A DNA stretch of 64,000 nucleotides from Clostridiales bacterium DTU069 (GCA_001512485.1 LFRV01000002.1:42311-106310), one strand, 5' to 3'; positions 49,420-57,701 are shown, counted from the first letter of the stretch. The notes: generated from the letters alone by a model not told the origin. Numbers and translations: made by a program.

Positions 49420-49797
49420 CTCCATATCCCGGGTCGCTCATTAACCCGCTCCACATTACTTGTAAGCAGCGGGGCGTTGGAGCATGTCGCCCGTCGTCAC
49501 CGAAATCACCCGAACCACCTGCTGTGTTACCGCTTGTCCTGAAGAACTATTGTACAATAACGGAAACTATAGCGGAATGAAGCTTAGAGATGTACAGTCT
49601 GAGCGAGGATTAGCAAGTCGACTGTTTGAGCAAAAATGCTTCCTGCAAAAATTATTTATAGCATTTTTGCGAGTTTCGACTTGCCCGAGCTGAACTGTAC
49701 AGCTCTTGCAAATGAAGCTCCTTGTTGACGTTATTGTACAATAGTTCAATGAGCAGGTTTAGAACATTATTTCCGCGGGTCCTGTTTCGGGTGTTTA
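49420..49797 (+). repeat. Composite repeat, copy B (outer palindromic repeat with MITE inside)
   Basis: It begins CTCCATATCCCGGGTCGCTC like copy A. The left arm CACCCGAACCA is at 49507-49517 and the right arm TTTCGGGTGTTT at 49785-49796. The MITE separates them. Confidence 0.8.
49544..49747 (+). mobile_element. MITE-like long palindrome, copy B
   Basis: This has the best-preserved ends: the first 19 bases, GAACTATTGTACAATAACG, are the exact reverse complement of the last 19. The centre has GCAAAAATGC (49630-49639) opposed to GCATTTTTGC (49661-49670). It is 204 bp with no coding capacity. Confidence 0.78.
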
Positions 49798-49812
49798 GTT
49801 TTGGAAACAATA

Positions 49813-49824
49813 TGACATTTGTCA
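49813..49824 (+). promoter_or_regulatory. Palindromic operator candidate upstream of the exporter
   Basis: TGACA-TT-TGTCA is a short palindrome 82 bp before the ABC ATPase start. LuxR-type regulators bind such sites upstream of the -35 region. A weak promoter (CTTACA 49847, TATGAT 49871, 18-bp spacer) follows. A second inverted repeat, TATGATA-AAAA-TATCATA (49871-49888), covers that -10. Confidence 0.4.
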
Positions 49825-49905
49825 CATAAACATATGATTTGCGGCACTTACAGGCGCGGAAAAACGGGGGTATGATAAAAATATCATATAACGGAGGCGG
49901 ATGAA

Positions 49906-50838
49906 ATGATTGTAAGGGTAAAAAACCTTGTCAAACGCTATGGCGATCTGGTTGCGCTTGATCACCTTTCACTTACGGTTAATGAAGGTGAAATATTCGG
50001 TTTGCTTGGCCCTAACGGCTCGGGAAAAACAACGGCGATTAACTGCATTTTGTCGCTGCTGAAATACGATAAGGGCGAAGTTGAAATCTTCGGCAGGCCA
50101 ATGGCGCCGGATGCGTATGATATAAAACGTGATATCGGGATAGTTATGCAGAATGTCGCTGTTTATAATGAACTTACCGTGTATGGGAATATTGACTATT
50201 TCTGCGGACTTTATATTAAAGATAAAAATGAGAGAAAAAGACTGGTGGAAGAAGCGATTGATTTTGTCGGGCTGCGTGACTTTACTAAATTCTACCCTAA
50301 AAAGCTGAGCGGCGGTCTGCTTAGAAGGCTGAATATAGCATGCGGCATAGCGCACAAACCAAAACTTATTATTCTCGACGAGCCGACGGTAGCGGTGGAT
50401 CCGCAAAGCAGGAACAGGATCCTGGAAGGTATAATGGAGCTTAACAGGCAGGGAGCCACCGTGATATACACTTCCCATTACATGGAGGAAGTTGAACGGA
50501 TATGCACCAGGATTATGATACTCGATAAAGGCAGGGCCATCGCGACGGGTACGAAGGATGAGCTTAAGGCCATGATTACCATGAATGAAAAGATTACTGT
50601 TGAATCTTTCGGCATAACCGACGAGCATATATCCGAAATCCGGAAGCTGCCGAACATCATTTCGGTTGAGTACAAGGACAACCTGCTTGTTATTAAATCC
50701 GGGAAAGGAAAGAACAGTTTTGAAACTGTCCTGGATTTTATCAGGAAAAATGAAATCCGGTTCGGCAAGATCTATTCCGAGCTGCCTACGCTGAACGACG
50801 TTTTTCTTGAAATAACAGGCAAGGAATTACGGGATTAA
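49906..50838 (+). CDS. ABC exporter ATP-binding protein
   Basis: This 310-aa ATPase has Walker A GPNGSGKTT, the signature LSGGLLRRLNIA (the usual Gln is Leu) and Walker B LIILDEPTVAVDPQ. A C-terminal domain of about 90 residues follows, as in DrrA/CcmA-type exporters. It is the first gene of a three-gene operon with two ABC-2 permeases. It is probably controlled by the divergent two-component system, suggesting export of a toxic peptide, lipid or drug; this is inference. Confidence 0.92.
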   Translation: MIVRVKNLVKRYGDLVALDHLSLTVNEGEIFGLLGPNGSGKTTAINCILSLLKYDKGEVEIFGRPMAPDAYDIKRDIGIVMQNVAVYNELTVYGNIDYFCGLYIKDKNERKRLVEEAIDFVGLRDFTKFYPKKLSGGLLRRLNIACGIAHKPKLIILDEPTVAVDPQSRNRILEGIMELNRQGATVIYTSHYMEEVERICTRIMILDKGRAIATGTKDELKAMITMNEKITVESFGITDEHISEIRKLPNIISVEYKDNLLVIKSGKGKNSFETVLDFIRKNEIRFGKIYSELPTLNDVFLEITGKELRD

Positions 50839-50850
50839 GGAGGGACAGGA

Positions 50851-51987
50851 ATGTTTGTTCATATATTTGCTTACAGGCTTAAATGCTTGATGCGCGACTG
50901 GGAAACCATTTTATGGACAATGGTATTCCCGCTTGTTCTGGGTACGTTTTTTTACATGGCATTTTCGAACCTGTATACGAATGAGATATTTAATCCGATA
51001 AATATCGCCGTGATAAACGACGAACAATACGCGAAGAATAAAAGCTTCAGAGAAGCGCTTGAAGAAGTATCCACAGGTGATGAAAGACTTTTTAACCTGT
51101 CGGAAACTACAATAGACGAAGCAAACGAACTGCTGAACGAAAATCTTATTGATGGGTATATTGTTGTTGAAATGCCGATAAAACTGGTCGTAAATAACTC
51201 GGGCATAAACCAAAGTATAGTAAAAAGCTTTATTGACAATTACATACATGCTTCTTCGGCCGTTGAAACGATATTGTCAATAGAACCCGAACAAATTCAA
51301 AAGATTATCGATGATATCGGAAACCGTGAAACATATGTCAGTGAAAAGAAAAGCACGGGCGGCGAACCAAATACCATCCTGCTTTATTTTTACACGCTTA
51401 TTGCAATGACATGTTTTTACGGAGGGTTTTTCGGTATGAGGGAGATAAATGACATTCAGGCCGATATTTCAAGCGTTGCGGCAAGGGTAAACGCAGCCCC
51501 GGTTCATAAAATTAAGGCGTTTTTATTCAGTGCTGCGGCGTCTGTTTTAATACAATTGGTAGAGGTTCTTGTACTGATTTCTTATCTTGTGTTTATGCTG
51601 AAGCTTGATTTTGGAAGCAAAACGGGTTTTGTTCTGCTTACTGCTTTCATCGGCACGATTACGGGATTTTCTTTTGGAGCGTTTATAAGCGCTGTTGTTA
51701 AGAAATCCGAAGGTATAAAAGTGGCAGTCATAGTCGGAGTGACAATGATTTGCTGCTTTTTTGCCGGTATGATGCAGCACGAGATTAAATACATTATATC
51801 CCGGAAAGCGCCTGTACTTTCATATGTTAACCCTTTGAACCTGTTGACGGATTCTTTTTACAGCCTGTATTATTATGACACGTTTTCAAGGTATTTTAAG
51901 AATATTATTCTCCTAACGGTATTTATAGCCGTATTCTGCTCGGGCACATATCTGATGATAAGGAGGCGGAAATATGCAAGTATTTAA
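50851..51987 (+). CDS. ABC-2 type exporter permease, first
   Basis: This 378-aa membrane protein has one helix near 20-40, a large extracellular domain (about 45-190) and five or six helices from about 195 to 372. This matches the ABC-2 permease class with a long first loop. The start follows AAGGAGGGA, 12 bp after the ATPase. It overlaps the second permease by 14 bp. It probably forms a heterodimer with it. Confidence 0.88.
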   Translation: MFVHIFAYRLKCLMRDWETILWTMVFPLVLGTFFYMAFSNLYTNEIFNPINIAVINDEQYAKNKSFREALEEVSTGDERLFNLSETTIDEANELLNENLIDGYIVVEMPIKLVVNNSGINQSIVKSFIDNYIHASSAVETILSIEPEQIQKIIDDIGNRETYVSEKKSTGGEPNTILLYFYTLIAMTCFYGGFFGMREINDIQADISSVAARVNAAPVHKIKAFLFSAAASVLIQLVEVLVLISYLVFMLKLDFGSKTGFVLLTAFIGTITGFSFGAFISAVVKKSEGIKVAVIVGVTMICCFFAGMMQHEIKYIISRKAPVLSYVNPLNLLTDSFYSLYYYDTFSRYFKNIILLTVFIAVFCSGTYLMIRRRKYASI

Positions 51988-53143
51988 GCTTTGCTTGAAT
52001 ATAATAAAAAAGAATCTTCATATAATGCTGATCTATGTCATTGTTTTTTTGGCGGTTTCTTTAATAATGTCTTCTTCGATGACCGGCACTGGTAAAGCGG
52101 GAGATATTTCGTTTACCGGAAAAAAAGTTGATGTGGCTTTTATAAGTGAAGAAGAAAGCGCTTTGATTGACGGATTTAAACATGAGCTTGGAAAAATCGC
52201 TAATTTTGTCGAGATTCCCGACGAGACCGAGGCGCTGCAGGATGCACTTTATTTCAGAAAGGTATCATATATTGTCCGTGTTCCGGAAGGTTTCAGCGAA
52301 GGGTTCATGAGAAGCGAAGATGTCCGGCTTGAAAAAACAGCCGTACCAAACTCGGTAGATAATATTTATATTGATTTATGCATTGACAAATATTTTAACA
52401 CGGCAAGGCTGTATGTGCGGAATCTTAAGGATATAAGCCAGGAAGCCCTGGCCCGGTATCTTGAATCGGATCTTGCGCCGGCCGCGTCTGTTGAAATGAT
52501 AACAAACGGCAAAGAAAACAATGATCACACGTATGCGAACTACTTTTATAACTTTTTGGCGTATTCACTGCTTTCGGTTATTATTTTGGGAATGAGCGCG
52601 CTAATTTTCGTATTTAACGACCGGGATCTCAGAATGAGAAATGAATGTTCCCCGGTTAAATCAGGCAGTATCAATATGCAGTTCATTCTTGCGAACCTGT
52701 TGTTTACGGTCAGTGCCTGGTTTGTAATGGTTTTATTGTGTTTTTTGTTAAATTTCAAAAACAGCCTCAGTATGAACACCGTTTATTTTTTGTTGAGCTC
52801 TTTTGTGTTTGTTTTCTGCTGCTGCGGATTAAGTTATTTCATCGGTAACCTCATTAAAAGCAAAGGAGCGATTGGTGCCGTCTGCAATATAGTGACCCTC
52901 GGATTCTGTTTTATAAGCGGTGTTTTTGTGCCCCAGGAGTATTTGGGAAGCTTTGTTCTGAAAATTGCCGGATTTACACCTACTTATTGGTACGTTAAGG
53001 CGAATAATGAAATAGCGAAGCTTACGGAATTCGGTTTTCAAAATGTTAAGCCGATACTTTCCGATCTGCTGATTATAATAGGCTTTGGATTAGCGTTCTT
53101 CACGGCCGCGCTGGTGGCCGTAAAGAACAAAAGATATGCGTGA
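51974..53143 (+). CDS. ABC-2 type exporter permease, second
   Basis: This 389-aa protein has the same topology as the upstream permease: a first helix at about 15-35, an extracellular domain to about 195, then about six helices. The AAGGAGGCGG site is inside the previous gene, so translation is coupled. It is the last gene before a bidirectional terminator. Confidence 0.88.
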   Translation: MQVFKLCLNIIKKNLHIMLIYVIVFLAVSLIMSSSMTGTGKAGDISFTGKKVDVAFISEEESALIDGFKHELGKIANFVEIPDETEALQDALYFRKVSYIVRVPEGFSEGFMRSEDVRLEKTAVPNSVDNIYIDLCIDKYFNTARLYVRNLKDISQEALARYLESDLAPAASVEMITNGKENNDHTYANYFYNFLAYSLLSVIILGMSALIFVFNDRDLRMRNECSPVKSGSINMQFILANLLFTVSAWFVMVLLCFLLNFKNSLSMNTVYFLLSSFVFVFCCCGLSYFIGNLIKSKGAIGAVCNIVTLGFCFISGVFVPQEYLGSFVLKIAGFTPTYWYVKANNEIAKLTEFGFQNVKPILSDLLIIIGFGLAFFTAALVAVKNKRYA

Positions 53144-53178
53144 ATATGGTTCCTGGTGATACACGATAAAGAATAAAC

Positions 53179-53198
53179 GAGCCGGTTTTCGCCGGCTC
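53179..53198. terminator. Bidirectional terminator
   Basis: GAGCCGG and CCGGCTC pair over 7 bp with a TTTTCG loop. ATTTTCAT follows on the plus side, and GTTTATTC follows on the minus side. It serves the exporter operon and the convergent polymerase operon. Confidence 0.8.
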
Positions 53199-53202
53199 AT
53201 TT

Positions 53203-53466
53203 TCATATTTTATAAAGAAACCATTTGCATGTGCTGAATTCGTATTTCATTTCAAACCTGCACTCACGTCCGCGGATAACGCTTTGAACGGTAAAAACCA
53301 GCATACGGTTTCCAGCCAGCTTTTCTTCCTTTCTGTTTAGTATCCTGTCTATTTTTACAATCCTGTTTTCCTCTTTTTCATCCGAAATCCGAAATTTTAT
53401 AGGGGTAATTACCCCGTCCCTGTTGGTACAGCAAATCATATCCACCGATTGCATTAAAACCCTCAT
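53203..53466 (-). CDS. Small protein of unknown function in the polymerase operon
   Basis: This 87-aa protein begins MRVLMQSVDMICCTNRDGV and has a pattern resembling a small beta-rich domain (ITPIKFRISDEKEENRIVKIDRI). I cannot name the family. It starts 11 bp after the Y-family polymerase gene on the same strand, so it shares its SOS-controlled promoter. There is no signal peptide or membrane segment. Confidence 0.75.
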   Translation of the reverse strand: MRVLMQSVDMICCTNRDGVITPIKFRISDEKEENRIVKIDRILNRKEEKLAGNRMLVFTVQSVIRGRECRFEMKYEFSTCKWFLYKI

Positions 53467-53477
53467 GTCTTTCCCTC

Positions 53478-54719
53478 CTACAGCAAGCTTCTCATCGTTG
53501 GAAACGCTTCATATACTCCCCCGCAGAGGGGTGGAATTCCCGAATGCGGGAATAAACCTCTTACCACCGCATCGTTGCCGTATGAACCCCGGATTTCGTC
53601 GATGGTTTTGTCAATAGCCTGCTGCCTGAAAACAACGGTATCGTCAAAAAACGATGTCTGAAAAAATTTATTTTCCACCAGATTGGAGAAATGTACTCCA
53701 AGGTGCCTGAGAGGTTCTTTGCGCCACATTTCCTTAAAAAGGCCTTTGGCCTGCCGATACAACAGGAGTGTACTGTCGGTGGGGGATATAAGCCGGCACT
53801 GGTGTGAATAGAAGGACAACTGCGTATCCCTTAAAGACACCGTTACAACCCGTGCCAGCATTCCTTTGCTTCTCAGGCGCATTGCCGCGGTTTCCGTCAG
53901 GGAGAGCAAATATAAAAGTGCTTCCTTTTCATTGTCGACGTTAAAAGGGCTGGTGGTCGAGTTACCGATTCCTTTTATTACCCGATCACCCGGAACGACC
54001 GGCGAGTCGTCAAGACCATTCGCATATTTCCAGATAGTCAGCCCATGGCTTTTTAAATGATGCTGCAAAAGGTCCGGGGAGGCGTGGGCCAGCTGGCCAA
54101 TTGTGAAAATATTAAGCTTGTAAAGTTTCGGAAGCGTTCTGGGGCCAGAGAGAAATAATTCCCTCACTGGCAGGGGCCAGAATTTTTCAGGAATTTCATG
54201 GCGGTACAGCGTGTGCATTTTGTCCGGTTTTTCAAGTTCCGAAGCCATTTTTGCCAGGAGCTTGTTGGTTGAGAGCCCAACATTTACCGTAAACCCCAGT
54301 TCGGTACGGCATCGCTCCTTTATTTCCCAGGCTATTTCTTCCGCGGTTTTTTTTTGTGAGTATCCGGTTAAGTCGACAAAGCATTCGTCGACCGAATACC
54401 TTTCAACATTCGGGCTGTACCTCTTTAAGAGCCTGACCATCGCATCGGAACAGCTCATGTAAAGCGGATAAGAAGGCGGAAGAACCACCAGGTTCGGGCA
54501 CTTGCCCCTTGCAGACCATAAAGCTTCCCCGGTCTTTATATTATATTTTTTTGCAGGAATTGATTTGGCCAGTACAATGCCGCGACGGCTTTTCTCATCC
54601 CCTCCCACTACGCTCGGAATTGTTCTTAAGTCCGTTTCGGCGCCGTGCTGCAGACGATAGACCGCTTCCCAGCTTAAATATGCGGAATTGGCGTCCACAT
54701 GAAGGATTTTTCGTTCCAT
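53478..54719 (-). CDS. Y-family DNA polymerase (DinB/UmuC-like), SOS-regulated
   Basis: This 413-aa translesion polymerase has catalytic Asp9 in HVDANSAYLSWEAV (Tyr14 at the steric-gate position) and Asp111-Glu112 in YSVDECFVDLTG. The thumb and little-finger regions follow. QTSFFDD near the C-terminus resembles a sliding-clamp binding peptide. ATG 54719 follows GGAGG. The longer frame to 54842 runs through the SOS box and promoter and is not coding. It forms an operon with the small gene downstream. Confidence 0.92.
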   Translation of the reverse strand: MERKILHVDANSAYLSWEAVYRLQHGAETDLRTIPSVVGGDEKSRRGIVLAKSIPAKKYNIKTGEALWSARGKCPNLVVLPPSYPLYMSCSDAMVRLLKRYSPNVERYSVDECFVDLTGYSQKKTAEEIAWEIKERCRTELGFTVNVGLSTNKLLAKMASELEKPDKMHTLYRHEIPEKFWPLPVRELFLSGPRTLPKLYKLNIFTIGQLAHASPDLLQHHLKSHGLTIWKYANGLDDSPVVPGDRVIKGIGNSTTSPFNVDNEKEALLYLLSLTETAAMRLRSKGMLARVVTVSLRDTQLSFYSHQCRLISPTDSTLLLYRQAKGLFKEMWRKEPLRHLGVHFSNLVENKFFQTSFFDDTVVFRQQAIDKTIDEIRGSYGNDAVVRGLFPHSGIPPLCGGVYEAFPTMRSLL

Positions 54720-54753
54720 AATTCCTCCGCAGTAAATCGAATGTTCTAACCAT

Positions 54754-54782
54754 ATTATAACCGAACATACGTTCGTTTGTAA
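54754..54782 (-). promoter_or_regulatory. Promoter of the polymerase operon
   Basis: On the minus strand TTACAA (54782-54777) and TATAAT (54759-54754) are separated by 17 bp, with the SOS box filling the spacer. Confidence 0.75.
54762..54775. promoter_or_regulatory. LexA (SOS) operator
   Basis: CGAACATACGTTCG is an exact match to the Bacillus-type SOS box CGAAC-N4-GTTCG. Its place between the -35 and -10 boxes means that bound LexA would block RNA polymerase. Confidence 0.9.
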
Positions 54783-54803
54783 AGAGGAAAAATTTGTATT
54801 AAG

Positions 54804-54859
54804 CACCCGAACCACCCGCTGGTTATTCGGTATTATTACCAAAGATCCTGGTTCGGGTG
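54804..54859. repeat. Compact outer palindromic repeat (no MITE)
   Basis: Perfect 11-bp arms CACCCGAACCA (54804-54814) and TGGTTCGGGTG (54849-54859) enclose about 34 bp. It ends 7 bp from the stop codon of the PP2C gene and could also act as its transcript end. Confidence 0.75.
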
Positions 54860-54866
54860 TTTCAAG

Positions 54867-56015
54867 TTATTTTCTTGATGTGGATTCTTCAGTTTGAAGA
54901 GGCTGTATCAAAGCCATTGTGATATCGTCCCTTTGTTTTGCGCCGATTGCGTCGAGCTGTTTATAAACGTACCTGGCAATCAGGTTCAGTGCGACATTCA
55001 GATCAATGCCGTTATCTTTAATAATATTGATAATATTAGCATCCTTGATAATGTCCCCGGGTTCCTCCAGCCATTGATCGGCCATGCCGTCGGTATACAG
55101 GAAGAACCTTTCGTCCGGAAGCAGCCGTACGGATTCGTCATAGTAGCGCGGGTTATCCATCCAGTTGCTCACTGGAGTACCCGGCATGAAAAGCTTTTTC
55201 ATCCCGTGCTTGCCGCAGATAATCGGTATGCAATTGTGCCCGGCGTTTGAATACCAGAGCATATGCGTTTTTGTATTGTATACGGCATAAAACACCGTGA
55301 TATAGGAATTTTTGTCGAATCCGCTGGTATTGAATTGTCTGAACAGCCGGTATAGTGCACGCGAAGGAGAGAGTATTTTTTTGTTCAACACCGATATCAG
55401 GAAAATAGTCAGCATTGATGCTGAAACACCATGTCCCGATACGTCGGCAATATATATCCCAATGTGCTCGCGATCGATTTGAAAGATATTAATCATATCA
55501 CCGCTTAATTCGGCGCAGGGGTGGTAAAGATACGCAAAATCGAGCTGCGGAAATTGTGTGCTTCGGGGAAGCAACTGCATTTGAAGTTTTCGGGCCATAT
55601 CCAAATTCTGCTGCAGCTTTAAGTTCTGGTTTAAAAGGCGGTTTTCCAATTCCTTCTCCTTTGTAACATCCCTTAAAACCTCAACAACGTAGTAAATATT
55701 TCCATCATCTGCAACTATCGGGGAACTCATAACCGAAAATATTCTGTTGTTGAAAATCTCTTCTTTCTTCTGGGTTTGTCCTTTAAATACCGCTTTACGG
55801 GTTGTGCAATTTTCACATGGGGAATCCTTGCCCAAAAGCTCATAGCATTTTTTTCCGGATAAGTCTTCAACACGAAGCCCTTCTTCCATTGAGCGGTTTA
55901 TAAAAATAACGGAATTATCCCTGTCAACAACCCGTACCCAGTCATGCATTCCGTCCAGTATGTCCAAAATAAACTTAAAACTAGAATTTTCTGAAGAAAA
56001 ATAAGGAGAAAACAT
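54867..56015 (-). CDS. PAS domain and SpoIIE/RsbU-type serine phosphatase
   Basis: This 382-aa protein has a PAS sensor (about 15-120) containing a Cys cluster (KCYELLGKDSPCENC) and a coiled linker (about 120-150). A PP2C phosphatase domain of the SpoIIE class follows (ELSGDMINIF, ADVSGHGVSASM, LYTDGM, RDDITMALI: metal-binding acidic residues present). Such proteins dephosphorylate anti-anti-sigma factors. No partner anti-sigma or STAS gene is next to it, so the target is unknown. It is cytosolic. Confidence 0.9.
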   Translation of the reverse strand: MFSPYFSSENSSFKFILDILDGMHDWVRVVDRDNSVIFINRSMEEGLRVEDLSGKKCYELLGKDSPCENCTTRKAVFKGQTQKKEEIFNNRIFSVMSSPIVADDGNIYYVVEVLRDVTKEKELENRLLNQNLKLQQNLDMARKLQMQLLPRSTQFPQLDFAYLYHPCAELSGDMINIFQIDREHIGIYIADVSGHGVSASMLTIFLISVLNKKILSPSRALYRLFRQFNTSGFDKNSYITVFYAVYNTKTHMLWYSNAGHNCIPIICGKHGMKKLFMPGTPVSNWMDNPRYYDESVRLLPDERFFLYTDGMADQWLEEPGDIIKDANIINIIKDNGIDLNVALNLIARYVYKQLDAIGAKQRDDITMALIQPLQTEESTSRK

Positions 56016-56344
56016 TATCTCTTATCCTGCCTGGTTATAATTTTTAATATTAAAGTCGAACAGACCGTAATATAAGTACATCCAATTGCTTCCAGATAAA
56101 TGCCAGCAAAGATAACCTTTTTTTCTCATATTAACATAAAGTCGGTTTGACCGCAACAGAATAAATTTATTTATAAATGTCCCGCATAAAGGGCGCTGTT
56201 TACAGGTTATTTAATGAATTCTTGTCAGCGTTTCGTTTTGCAATGCATAAGTAGATAGCCAATGGGAATAATCATTAATTAGCCTGATAAGAAATTTTAT
56301 CAAGCGCAGAACGCGTATTTCTACCGATGAAAGGAAAATATATA
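56016..56344. other. Divergent intergenic region, no gene seen
   Basis: About 330 A/T-rich bases lie between the divergent PP2C and yyaC genes. There is a small hairpin TGATAA-GAAATT-TTATCA at 56285-56302. I could not pick a convincing promoter for either direction. Confidence 0.5.
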
Positions 56345-56917
56345 TTGAAAGATTATATTGATGTCCATAAAAGAGGCGCTGCCTATGATCTGTCACGGGC
56401 TGTCAACAAACGTATATCATCAATTCCGTTTGAAAAAACAATAATTGTTTTGTGCATTGGTACCGACCGTTCGACCGGTGATTCATTGGGACCTTTAGTC
56501 GGATATCGCTTGGGCAAATACAAGCTGCCTTACATCCGGGTAGTCGGAAACCTTGAATGGCCGGTTCACGCCGCGAATCTGGCTCAGTCGCTGGAAAGGA
56601 TTAGAAAGGAAATCCCTTATCATTATATCATTGCAATTGATGCCTGCTTAGGCATGCCAGGCCATATAGGGCGGATTACGGTGGGAAATGGCCCGATAAG
56701 ACCGGGAGCCGGGCTTAAAAAGGATTTGCCTGAAACCGGAGATATGCATGTTACCGGCATTGTCAATCACGGTGGATGGATGGAATTTATGGTCCTGCAG
56801 AATACACGGCTGAGCCTTGTCATGAAGATGGCCGAAACAATAGCGGACGGGCTGCATCACGCGCTGTGGAAGTATAACCGCAGCAGGACGGAGTATTTGA
56901 ACCGGAGTATCCGGTGA
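56345..56917 (+). CDS. yyaC: Sporulation protein YyaC-like (DUF1256, spore protease-related)
   Basis: This protein (190 aa) has the family segments VLCIGTDRSTGDSLGPLVGY and IAIDACLGMPGHIGRITVG. YyaC proteins occur only in spore formers and resemble the germination protease fold; their exact role is unclear. TTG 56345 is preferred because GAAAGGA ends 9 bases before it; ATG 56327 has no binding site but would add 6 residues. Confidence 0.88.
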   Translation: MKDYIDVHKRGAAYDLSRAVNKRISSIPFEKTIIVLCIGTDRSTGDSLGPLVGYRLGKYKLPYIRVVGNLEWPVHAANLAQSLERIRKEIPYHYIIAIDACLGMPGHIGRITVGNGPIRPGAGLKKDLPETGDMHVTGIVNHGGWMEFMVLQNTRLSLVMKMAETIADGLHHALWKYNRSRTEYLNRSIR

Positions 56918-56948
56918 AAGCATGTTAAAAAGTTTGCTTTGTTTAATA

Positions 56949-56978
56949 TTGTTTATGCGGGTATCTATGTGGTATATT
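56949..56978 (+). promoter_or_regulatory. Candidate rubredoxin promoter
   Basis: TTGTTT at 56949-56954 and TATATT at 56973-56978 are 18 bp apart, with TGG just before the -10 giving an extended -10. Confidence 0.5.
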
Positions 56979-57004
56979 AGAAATAATTGAAAGGGGTGTT
57001 TTAA

Positions 57005-57163
57005 TTGGAAAAGTGGGTATGTACAGTATGCGGTTATGTTTATGATCCGGAGGCAGGCGATCCCGATAACGGAGTCGAGCCCGGAACAGCCTTTGAAGAC
57101 ATTCCCGACGATTGGGTATGTCCCGATTGCGGTGTCGGCAAAGATATGTTTGAGCGGGAGTAA
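57005..57163 (+). CDS. Rubredoxin
   Basis: Rubredoxin (52 aa) is a one-iron electron carrier, typically donating to peroxide- or oxygen-reducing enzymes in anaerobes. Cys6, Cys9, Cys39 and Cys42 in CTVCGY and CPDCG hold the iron. The start is TTG, with GAAAGGGG about 9 bases upstream. It is monocistronic: a deleted MITE lies directly downstream. No partner oxidoreductase is adjacent. Confidence 0.95.
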   Translation: MEKWVCTVCGYVYDPEAGDPDNGVEPGTAFEDIPDDWVCPDCGVGKDMFERE

Positions 57164-57207
57164 ATAGTAAAACAATTTTATCTGCTTTTAGACTAAAAAA
57201 GTTATAG

Positions 57208-57289
57208 AAACTATTGTGCAATAAAAGAAAACCATAACGGAATGCTCTCTGCAAATGAGGCTATTGTTTCCATTATTGTACAATAGTTT
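57208..57289 (+). mobile_element. Internally deleted MITE copy
   Basis: It keeps both ends (AAACTATTGTGCAAT and ATTGTACAATAGTTT) plus a few inner blocks (CGGAATG, CTCTGCAAATGAGGCT), but lacks the central 120 or so bases. It is not flanked by the outer repeat. Confidence 0.65.
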
Positions 57290-57362
57290 TGAATTGATGT
57301 TCTTGATGTTCTGAAGATTATTACAGCATCTGTAAAATACATAGAAAAATGTATCCCGGTCC

Positions 57363-57391
57363 TTGATTTTTACAGCGGCCCGTGATATGCT
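57363..57391 (+). promoter_or_regulatory. Promoter of the metK riboswitch transcript
   Basis: TTGATT at 57363-57368 and TATGCT at 57386-57391 are 17 bp apart, with TGA forming an extended -10. It lies 30 bp before the riboswitch. Confidence 0.55.
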
Positions 57392-57420
57392 TTACAGGGA
57401 AATATAAATACTGTTTTTTC

Positions 57421-57522
57421 CTTATCAAGAGAGGTGGAGGGACTGTGCCCTATGAAACCCGGCAACCGGCGTAATGCCACGGTGCCAATTCCTGCAGGAG
57501 ATATCCTGAGAGATGAGGAGAG
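57421..57522 (+). promoter_or_regulatory. SAM-I (S-box) riboswitch
   Basis: Core sequences of the S-box are present in order: CTTATCAAGAGAGGTGGAGG, GATGAAACC-like TATGAAACCCGGCAACC, GGTGCCAATTCCTGC and GAGAGATGAG. P1 is CTTATC (57421-57426) with GATGAG (57512-57517). ATGAGGAGA (57513-57521) can alternatively pair with TCTCTTCAT (57531-57539), the antiterminator. Binding of S-adenosylmethionine would favour P1 and the terminator, turning metK off. Confidence 0.95.
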
Positions 57523-57528
57523 TTATAT

Positions 57529-57558
57529 AATCTCTTCATGGAAGAGATTTTTTATTTT
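57529..57558 (+). terminator. Riboswitch expression-platform terminator
   Basis: AATCTCTT and AAGAGATT form an 8-bp stem around CATGG, followed by TTTTTATTTT. Its left arm is shared with the antiterminator. Confidence 0.9.
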
Positions 57559-57701
57559 AAATACCAGGCTTTTGTGCGATTTAAAGGCGTATTGGAAGTG
57601 TTAAGCGCGGCCTGTCCGATCATATGAAAAATCAGCCCTCAAGGCATTATCAGGAGGAAATATGGCTTTTTGACATGAATTTTAAGGAAGGAGTCGAAAA
57701 A

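Larger units (their letters stand above)
49282..49905 (+). other. 624-bp intergenic region between two-component system and exporter
   Basis: It holds an isolated right outer-repeat arm, a full composite repeat with the MITE (copy B) and, next to the exporter, a palindromic operator candidate. I see no gene. Short open frames inside the repeat occur in other copies only because the repeat itself is conserved. Confidence 0.7.

Noticed and set aside
49484..49693. Open frame across composite repeat copy B, with a similar frame at 63686-63877
   Set aside because: The two proteins look alike only because the repeat DNA is conserved. The frames differ in length, lack a ribosome binding site and cross the junction of two separate repeats.
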